Program-made: the position numbers and the translations under genes | The notes under the pieces: model-generated | Told to the model about the DNA's origin: nothing | What the model saw: only the letters and a program-made list of their open reading frames with translations | The model's database searches: none | Assembly: GCA_012520995.1 (NCBI GenBank) | Contig: JAAYNI010000096.1 | Span: 1 to 64,000, forward strand | Direction of reading: 5' to 3' | Length of the DNA: 64,000 nucleotides | DNA from: Candidatus Rifleibacteriota bacterium | GTDB taxonomy: Bacteria > Muiribacteriota > Ozemobacteria > Ozemobacterales > Ozemobacteraceae | Part shown: piece after piece, positions 58,899 to 64,000 of the stretch | How the letters are laid out: each line of letters starts with the position of its first letter | How positions within the stretch are numbered: the first letter of the stretch is position 1

Positions 58899-60977
58899 AT
58901 GAAAATTTATACCACCGATAAAATCAGAAACGTCGGACTTTTTGGTCACGGCGGCACAGGTAAGACCTCTTTGGCAGAGGCTATGCTCTATACAGCAGGA
59001 GCAAATAACAGAATAGGCAAAGTAGATGACGACTCCTCTTTGATGGATTACGATCCGGAGGAAATGAAGCGCAAAGCCACCATTAACGCCTCTCTCGCAG
59101 CCGTGGAATACAAAAACTGCAAGCTTAATATAATAGATGCGCCCGGCTTCGATGATTTTATTGGCGAAGTTTATAAAGCTGCTTTGGCAGTTGATTTAGG
59201 CATAGTTCTGGTAGCTGCTCAGTCAGGCGTGGAAGTAGGAACTGAAAAGCAGTGGAAGATTCTTGATAACTTCAATAAACCGAGATTGGTTTATCTCAGT
59301 AAGCTTGATAAAGAAAATATCAACCTGGATAAAACTCTGGAGTCTCTAAAAGAGCTTGATGCTACAATAACTCCTGTAATAATTCCTTGGGGAGTTTCTG
59401 AAAATCTCAAAGGCGTTATTGACCTTCTCAAAATGAAGGCTTACAAGTTTACGGACGCTAAAGCCAAAAGCATGGAAGAAACCGAAATTCCCGCTGACCA
59501 GATGGATGTCGTTCAGTCCCTGCGCGAGCAAATGGTTGAGTCTATAGTAAGCTGCGATGAAGAGCTTATGGAAAAATTCTTCGAAGATGAAACTTCTATA
59601 ACCTCCAGCGAACTTACCGAAGCTTTGAAAAAAGGCGTGATCAGCAATCAGATCAAACCTTTGGTTTGCGGAATGGCTATTGACAATATAGGCACATCGC
59701 AGCTGATGGATCTTATTGTTTCTTCAACTCCTTCTCCTGCCGAAAGTGTAACTTTGCCCGTGTTTAAAGCAGGCACTGAAGAAACTGTTAAACTTGACTG
59801 CAATCCTGACGGTTCTCTTTGTGGATTTGTTTTCAAAAAAATCAATGAACAGATTGGCGACATGGTATTTGTTCGCATGCTTAACGGAACTCTTACCACC
59901 GGACTTGAAATTTACAACTCCAAGAAAGATGGTTATGAAAGATTTACTTCTTTTTCCACTCTTTGCGGAAAAACCAAAATCGATATGGAAAAAGCTGTTG
60001 CCGGTGATATAGTAGCTTTGGTTAAACCTAAATCGGCTGCATTCGGCGATACGCTTTCTCTCAAATCAGATGCTTTTGAAGTTCAGGTTCCCGCCCTTCC
60101 GGAAGGCAAGCTTACCTATGCGATATCTCCCAAGACTAAACAAGACCAAGAAAAAATGGGCACAGGTCTCAACAGCCTCTGTGCAGACGATGGCATACTC
60201 TCTTACAGATTTGAACCGGAACTTGGACAGAGCCTTATCACTGGTGTGGGCGACACTCACATTGACGTTGCTATCTCCAGGTTGAAATCCCGCTGGGGCG
60301 TTGATGTTGAAATCAGCAAACCCAGAGTTCCTTATAGAGAAACCATTAAAGGTTCCACTAGAGTTCAGGGCAGACACAAAAAACAGACTGGCGGCAAAGG
60401 TCAGTTCGGTGATGTTTGGATCAGATTCGACCCGGCTCCTGGAAAAGGCTTTGAGTTTGTTGACGAAATCGTTGGCGGCGTAGTTCCGAAAAACTTTATA
60501 CCCGCAGTAGAAAAAGGTCTTCAGGAAACCAGGCAAAAAGGAGTTTTGGCAGGCTTCCCGACAATAGACTTCAAGGCTACTCTTGACTTCGGTTCATACC
60601 ACGATGTCGACTCCAACGAAATGTCATTCAAATTGGCTGCTGCTTTGGCCTTTAAAAAAGGTATAGCTGAAGCCAGACCTATTCTTCTTGAGCCTATATA
60701 TGAAGTAGCAGTTTCTGTTCCAGACGAATTTATGGGCGATATCATTGGCGACTTGAACAAACGCCGCGGAAAAGTTCTTGGCATGGAACCCAAAGACGGA
60801 ATGCAGGTTGTTAAAGCCAACGTTCCTTTGGCGGAGATGTATAAATATGCCACAGACCTTAAATCTATGACACAATCCAGAGCTGACTTCGAAATGACTT
60901 TTGTTTCTTACGAAGAAGTGCCTGGCAACGTAACTGAACAGGTAATCAAAGAATACAAAACTGCTGACGAAGAATAA
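58899..60977 (+). CDS. Elongation factor G-like translational GTPase (EF-G2 type)
   Basis: A 692-residue translation GTPase. G1 is GHGGTGKTS; the G3 motif is DAPGFDDF, not the DTPGHVDF of canonical EF-G; and G4 is SKLD in place of NKMD. This places it with the divergent EF-G-like (FusA2/EF-G2) proteins. Domains II-V follow: GTETVKLDCNPDGSLCGFVF-type domain II, then GVGDTHIDVAISRL (domain III) and the EF-G domain IV motif FGDVWIRFDPAPGKGFEF. AGGAG lies seven bases before the ATG at 58899. It is monocistronic and terminated by a strong hairpin. Whether it translocates or has a special role is not evident from sequence. Confidence 0.88.
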   Translation: MKIYTTDKIRNVGLFGHGGTGKTSLAEAMLYTAGANNRIGKVDDDSSLMDYDPEEMKRKATINASLAAVEYKNCKLNIIDAPGFDDFIGEVYKAALAVDLGIVLVAAQSGVEVGTEKQWKILDNFNKPRLVYLSKLDKENINLDKTLESLKELDATITPVIIPWGVSENLKGVIDLLKMKAYKFTDAKAKSMEETEIPADQMDVVQSLREQMVESIVSCDEELMEKFFEDETSITSSELTEALKKGVISNQIKPLVCGMAIDNIGTSQLMDLIVSSTPSPAESVTLPVFKAGTEETVKLDCNPDGSLCGFVFKKINEQIGDMVFVRMLNGTLTTGLEIYNSKKDGYERFTSFSTLCGKTKIDMEKAVAGDIVALVKPKSAAFGDTLSLKSDAFEVQVPALPEGKLTYAISPKTKQDQEKMGTGLNSLCADDGILSYRFEPELGQSLITGVGDTHIDVAISRLKSRWGVDVEISKPRVPYRETIKGSTRVQGRHKKQTGGKGQFGDVWIRFDPAPGKGFEFVDEIVGGVVPKNFIPAVEKGLQETRQKGVLAGFPTIDFKATLDFGSYHDVDSNEMSFKLAAALAFKKGIAEARPILLEPIYEVAVSVPDEFMGDIIGDLNKRRGKVLGMEPKDGMQVVKANVPLAEMYKYATDLKSMTQSRADFEMTFVSYEEVPGNVTEQVIKEYKTADEE

Positions 60978-61026
60978 TGAAGAACGGAGCTTTGCTCTAA
61001 AATTATTTCTTAAGCTTAATAAAAAA

Positions 61027-61060
61027 AAAGACAGGGTTTAAAACCCTGTCTTTTTTTTGG
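61027..61060 (+). terminator. Bidirectional intrinsic terminator after the EF-G-like gene
   Basis: AAGACAGGGTT and AACCCTGTCTT form an 11-pair stem around TAA, with eight T after it on the plus strand and eight A before it. It lies about 50 bases after the stop at 60977. Confidence 0.9.
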
Positions 61061-61069
61061 TAGTTTCTC

Positions 61070-61160
61070 TCTACTAATCCCTGTCCGCTGAGCAAAAGCT
61101 GGTAATCTGTGGATAGAAAAATATACCCTATAGCTAACTTTTAGAGAAAATAAAATGCTC
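61070..61160. repeat. Composite intergenic repeat, copy 11 (fragment)
   Basis: CTCTACTAATCCCTGTCCGC at 61071-61090 resembles words near 47.5 kb, followed by GGTAATCTGTGGATAGAAAA near 61091-61110 and ACTTTTAGAGAAAATAAAAT near 61138. Short copies of three of the modules recur; this is the least complete copy. Confidence 0.5.
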
Positions 61161-61243
61161 AGGTTTTTAAGCGCAATGACCATATAGAAGTATTCAAAAA
61201 CACTAATGGTTATTGACTGGACGGTGGCTAATGTAAAATGAAT

Positions 61244-61283
61244 AGCAGGCGTATGCAAGGAAAACTGCATACGCCTGCTTTTT
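61244..61283 (+). terminator. Perfect 14-pair hairpin followed by T-run
   Basis: AGCAGGCGTATGCA (61244-61257) and TGCATACGCCTGCT (61266-61279) are exact reverse complements around an eight-base loop, followed by TTTTGT. It is a plus-strand terminator shape. No plus-strand gene ends at it; a short broken frame just before it (61155-61240) may be the last trace of a deleted gene. Confidence 0.7.
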
Positions 61284-61340
61284 GTATTCAATTAGCCTTA
61301 TCTCAATATCTTTGCTTCATCAAAAACATCGCAAGGATAT

Positions 61341-61789
61341 TCAAAAGCAAATCTCTTTTATTCTGACCAGAAGAAGCTCACGGGCGGTCTTTTTGTGCCT
61401 GTTTGAAAGCCATCTGTAATACCCCGACACGCTGATTTTAAGAAAACGGCACATCTCTTTGACTGTAAATTTTTCCTTGTATTCCAGCACAAACAGATGC
61501 CGTTCACTTGTTTTTAGTTCTTCCGGTCTTTTGCGAAAAAACCGAGGGTGTCCTTTAAAATATCATTTGCTCTTTCAAGCTCGGCATTTTTCTTTTCAAG
61601 CTCACGGATAAGGGCTTTTGCCTGGGCATCCGTCAGATGATTTATTGGCTCTGCAAGCCTGGCTTTTCTGTTTTTTCTTCACTCGGAAAGTGTGTAGTAC
61701 TTGAGCCCTAACTGTTCACACGCTTTCTTCGTTCCGATTTCGTCCGAGAGCTTTAACGCCTCATCTTTAAATTCTTTGCTGTAATTCAT
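61341..61789 (-). pseudogene. IS3-family transposase remnant (OrfA with nonsense codon, OrfB truncated)
   Basis: OrfA reads from ATG 61789 to TAA 61514 in one frame of 91 codons, beginning MNYSKEFKDEALKLSDEIGT and containing the IS3-typical EPINHLTDAQAKALIRELEK and NAELERANDILKDTLGFFAK leucine-zipper part. Codon 37 is TGA (61681-61679) in the position where relatives have TGG (YYTLSEW), so OrfA is broken. OrfB follows in another frame (KEMCRFLKISVSGYYRWLSN near 61440), but ends after about 55 codons at 61341. The IS is therefore dead. Other genes here use TGA as an ordinary stop, so recoding is excluded. The upstream IS end probably lies near 61840-61850, within the WYL gene's coding region. 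Confidence 0.85.
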
Positions 61790-62442
61790 TTTTTTACACC
61801 TCTTCTGATTTTTATTTTATCAGCTTTTGGGGTCTTGTCGACTCTACTTATATGATAACAGATCATTGAGGATATTTTTTTATAGTCAATTCCATTTTCG
61901 TATCCTGGAACATCTCGCAAAGGCATAACTGGTTTATCATAGAAACTAATATTGCTTATTCTATCAAGCCTATGAAACACCATATCATTCCAGTAGGAAC
62001 TATGTGCCATCAAATAATAATGCTGATTGTGCATAATCAAAAGATATGGAGTAACCCTTTGAAACGAGGATTTATGCAACTTTTTATCTACACCATATTT
62101 ATTATAGTCGTATTGGAGCTGCTTACCTTCTTCAATAGCAGTATCGACCATTTCAATATTGTAAAACAGGGCTTTGTTTTCGGTTTTATTCCATTCCTTA
62201 ACTGAATGAATGTTTTTAACGTGGGAGCGAAAATACTTGTTGGAAAGTCCACAGAGTTTTTCAATGAGGTCGGCAGAATGAGTAGGATTGATGTGTTTAC
62301 TACAAAGAACACTATCAATCAGTAGCTTTAATTCAGAGTCCTCAAAATCTCGACTCTCGATGTAGCTTCCGGCACGACGGGACTCAATATCTACACCTGC
62401 CTCTTTCAGCAGAGAAATATTCCGACTAATTGCTTTTGCCAC
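61786..62442 (-). pseudogene. WYL-domain transcriptional regulator, truncated at both ends
   Basis: Frame from 62442 (GTG) to TGA at 61786. The start KAISRNISLLKEAGVDIESR is the middle of a winged-helix domain, so the N-terminal part is missing. The WYL core follows: ALFYNIEMVDTAIEEGKQLQ, YDYNKYGVDKKLHKSSFQRV, TPYLLIMHNQHYYLMAHSS and MVFHRLDRISNI. The protein stops shortly after YKKISSMICYHISRV, about 100 residues short of usual WYL proteins. The last ~18 codons appear to come from the inserted IS3 element. WYL proteins are ligand-sensing regulators that are frequent in phage-defence loci. The gene directly adjoins the end of a nuclease-like pseudogene in another frame, consistent with a deletion. 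Confidence 0.75.
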
Positions 62443-63088
62443 GCATCATAGCGGTCAAAAATTGAACATAACAAATTATGTCCGAGCTTCTTTTTGTCGG
62501 GAACCGTACTGCCGATTAGCTTAGTTATCACATTGTGAAAAACTTCGTATGCGTTGATAGGATACCCAACCGTTGTATTGTCCAGTTTGAAATAATAATC
62601 TTCGTCCAAATACGCATCCTTCAGTTTTCCATGAGTGCTCAACCATTAAAGAAATTTCATTTCACAAAAAACTGCCGTTTTTGTAGATTCATTGCTCAAA
62701 AAAGCATCCAGGTTAGCAGGATTACTACCTTTCTTGACGGTGTACATTTGCTTTTCATATTGTACGTTATATTCACCCATAGGGATAACAGAATCCGAAA
62801 ACACAGTAATCGGTTCGTTTCCCAACAAATTGAAAGTCATAGCAGAGAAAGAAACGATACTCGCCATTTTTGCAGGGCTTTGAACAAGTTTTCCTCTAAC
62901 TATTTTTCAGTAGGGCGTGTTTCCGCACCGCTTCCTTTGTCATAGGCTTCAAGAGCCTGCTTTCCTAAAGGACAATATAGATTGTCCTCGTAGTTTTTGT
63001 AATAGAAACGCTTACTTGTATCACCCTTACCTTCGGGGATAATAGCGTATTTCAAAATAGATTCTGTAACTTTTTCTCTTAAAGCCAT
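62443..63088 (-). pseudogene. Nuclease-like protein (putative PD-(D/E)XK type), broken in three places
   Basis: Three consecutive minus-strand segments form one protein. First, ATG 63088 (AGGAG seven bases before) reads MALREKVTESILKYAIIPEG, on to YCPLGKQALEAYDKGSGAET and a TAG at 62902-62900. Second, after a frame change, 62867-62646 reads MASIVSFSAMTFNLLGNEPI and QYEKQMYTVKKGSNPANLDA to a TAA directly after VFCEMKFL. Third, continuing in the same frame as the second after that stop, STHGKLKDAYLDEDYYFKLD through SIFDRYDAWQKQ at about 62443. The phrase VFCEMKFL resembles the E-x-K half of a PD-(D/E)XK nuclease site; this is an inference. The gene is inactive through nonsense codons, a frameshift and loss of its 3' end. 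Confidence 0.65.
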
Positions 63089-63100
63089 AAAAATTCTCCT

Positions 63101-63149
63101 ATCAAAACTTGTGTTTTTACATCGACTTGTGTTTTTACATCGTTTTGAT
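63101..63149. repeat. Two tandem 18-base repeats between inverted ATCAAAA/TTTTGAT
   Basis: The unit CTTGTGTTTTTACATCGA stands at 63108-63125 and again, as 17 bases, at 63126-63142. It is bracketed by ATCAAAA (63101-63107) and its complement TTTTGAT (63143-63149). It lies in the short gap between the DUF2779 stop and the pseudogene start and could be a regulatory site or a slippage duplication. Confidence 0.6.
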
Positions 63150-63190
63150 TGTACCATAAATGGTGCGGACATTTTTGGTACATTACCTTT

Positions 63191-64000
63191 TTATATTTCC
63201 TTGAGTTTTTCCCATACCTTAACCATTGCATAAGTGTCCAAACCACAGTATTTCAGAAGGTGTTCTCTCATTAATTCGATTTTATCCTCTGTCATAGTTG
63301 CCATTTTAGCAAAGGCTTCAGATGCCTCGCCTCCATTGTGAACACCTTCCAAGTTGTGATAATCGAGAGAAGGGTCGTTGGGAAATAACGCAGGCAAAAC
63401 ATACTTAATAGAGTAAGACCCCTGCATTGCTCGGCAATAATACCACTTTTTCTGGAATGGAATCATTAGGTCAACAATATGGTCGTGAATATTCATCAAA
63501 TGGTCTCGTAGGTCGGGGAATATTTCGGCAAGCCCTCTGATTCTGCCTTTTTCAAACCCCATATTATAAGCTGTGGTGCAGACGTTCAGAGGTATATCGG
63601 CACACAACTGTTCCGCAAGTTTGCGGCGAGGATCTTCACCGGGATAGGCTAAAAACTCCTTGTGCTTTAATTCGTCGTCCTCGTGCTCAAGGTAGTGTAA
63701 CGAATATTGAAACACGATCTGCTCAAAAGGATGTGAATGGTCATACAAAGGAATTGCTGGTTGGAACGATTCAAAATCCAGAAAATACAAGGGGAATGAA
63801 ATATTTTTCATAAACCCACGGATACTTTCTGTGTCTATGTATGGTGGATAGTCGAAAAGTTCGTGCTCAATTTGTTTGTACTGCGAACCTGAGAGCAAAT
63901 CACAGGTGTTCAAATCTTCAAACGAAACAATTCCATTGCGATAGCACTTGAACTTAGTAGATGTTCTTGCACCTGCAACGTCAAATATATTTGGAGTAGG
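63191..64000 (-). CDS. DUF2779 protein, exonuclease-like (runs off right edge)
   Basis: 269 codons are open from the window edge to the stop at 63191; the gene continues beyond 64000 (an internal TTG at 63913 is not its start). The part seen matches DUF2779: NIFDVAGARTSTKFKCYRNG, then FPLYFLDFESFQPAIPLYDH, AYNMGFEKGRIRGLAEIFPD, QGSYSIKYVLPALFPNDPSL and LLKYCGLDTYAMVKVWEKL. The pattern FLDFES...YNMGFEK...YCGLD resembles the three motifs of DEDDy exonucleases (D-x-E, then N-containing motif, then Y-x3-D), so RNase-H-like nuclease activity is a reasonable inference. No lesion is visible in the part present. It adjoins the broken WYL and nuclease-like genes. Confidence 0.75.
   Translation of the reverse strand, partial: PTPNIFDVAGARTSTKFKCYRNGIVSFEDLNTCDLLSGSQYKQIEHELFDYPPYIDTESIRGFMKNISFPLYFLDFESFQPAIPLYDHSHPFEQIVFQYSLHYLEHEDDELKHKEFLAYPGEDPRRKLAEQLCADIPLNVCTTAYNMGFEKGRIRGLAEIFPDLRDHLMNIHDHIVDLMIPFQKKWYYCRAMQGSYSIKYVLPALFPNDPSLDYHNLEGVHNGGEASEAFAKMATMTEDKIELMREHLLKYCGLDTYAMVKVWEKLKEI

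Noticed and set aside
61016-61291. Minus-strand frame of 91 codons across the EF-G terminator
   Set aside because: It runs through two hairpin terminators and a repeat fragment, with no ribosome site.
61679-61681. Recoding of TGA as Trp, suggested by TGA at a conserved Trp in the transposase
   Set aside because: TGA ends several intact genes here (for example hydG, and the ATGA overlaps), and other lesions of the island are TAA and TAG, so decay is the simpler reading.
1-64000. tRNA, rRNA or CRISPR arrays anywhere in the window
   Set aside because: I read the gaps on both strands and found no cloverleaf with a recognisable T-arm, no rRNA segment and no regularly spaced repeats; a covariance-model scan (tRNAscan-SE, Rfam) would be decisive.

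Overview
The window is about 64 kb of A+T-rich bacterial DNA carrying roughly fifty genes, most of them packed in long same-strand runs whose start and stop codons overlap by 1-11 bases. The gene content points to a strictly anaerobic, fermentative, diderm bacterium. Evidence: a trimeric NAD(P)H/ferredoxin-type [FeFe]-hydrogenase with all three maturases; an LptA/OstA-like outer-membrane biogenesis protein; an O-antigen-ligase-like membrane protein; a lipoprotein; and a periplasmic lytic transglycosylase. c-di-AMP synthesis genes (cdaA-cdaR) are also present. No rRNA, tRNA or taxonomic marker is visible, so I do not name a phylum. A poorly sampled, possibly gut-associated lineage is plausible but only a guess.

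Layout. 1-53: 5' end of an IS630-type transposase running off the left edge. 160-7992 (minus): operon hydC-hydB-hydA-hydE-hydG-hydF, preceded by two tandem GTGA-N6-TCAC operators. 8.4-9.2 kb: a leucine-carboxyl-methyltransferase-like gene. 9.4-16.7 kb (minus): GH57 branching-enzyme-like protein, DUF4912 protein, a 41-residue membrane miniprotein, a secreted tetratricopeptide-like protein, a TIM-barrel-like protein and MgtE. 17.2-19.6 kb: a Ycf46-like AAA+ ATPase and small proteins. 20.1-24.3 kb (plus): a large exported protein, hemB and a radical-SAM/SPASM protein of the AhbD/NirJ type. 24.4-35.1 kb (minus): an almost gapless chain dapA-cdaA-cdaR-HEAT protein-dprA-smg-topA-trmFO. 35.1-38.6 kb: unknown proteins, a GIY-YIG protein and a secreted caspase-fold-like protein. 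38.7-47.2 kb (plus): comM, an O-antigen ligase/TPR protein, and a peptide-type solute-binding lipoprotein with two ABC ATPases but no permeases. 47.5-48.1 kb: a free-standing Asp-rich gene with its own promoter and terminator. 48.2-55.4 kb (minus): STAS protein, TPR protein, glmS, mutS2, lptA-like gene. 55.9-56.3 kb: an excisionase-type HTH gene overlapping a 54-residue membrane miniprotein. 56.7-61.0 kb: lytic transglycosylase and, divergently, an EF-G-like GTPase. 61.3-64.0 kb: an accessory island of broken genes (IS3 remnant, truncated WYL regulator, nuclease-like pseudogene) and a DUF2779 exonuclease-like gene running off the right edge.

The most unusual feature at window scale is a family of composite intergenic repeats. 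The same short modules recur in the same order, in either orientation, in at least ten gaps. They usually begin directly at the stop codon of the neighbouring gene, and once supply the last codons of that gene. The modules are a CCACTC-rich block, a block built on TTTTAAGC-ATA-GCTTAAAA, a block containing ATCTGTGGATAGAAA and a block containing AAAATTCACAAGACAATAT. Further candidates for novelty are the Asp-rich protein, the HTH/miniprotein pair, the secreted caspase-like protein, and the decayed WYL/nuclease/DUF2779 locus, which looks like the ruin of a defence-type module.
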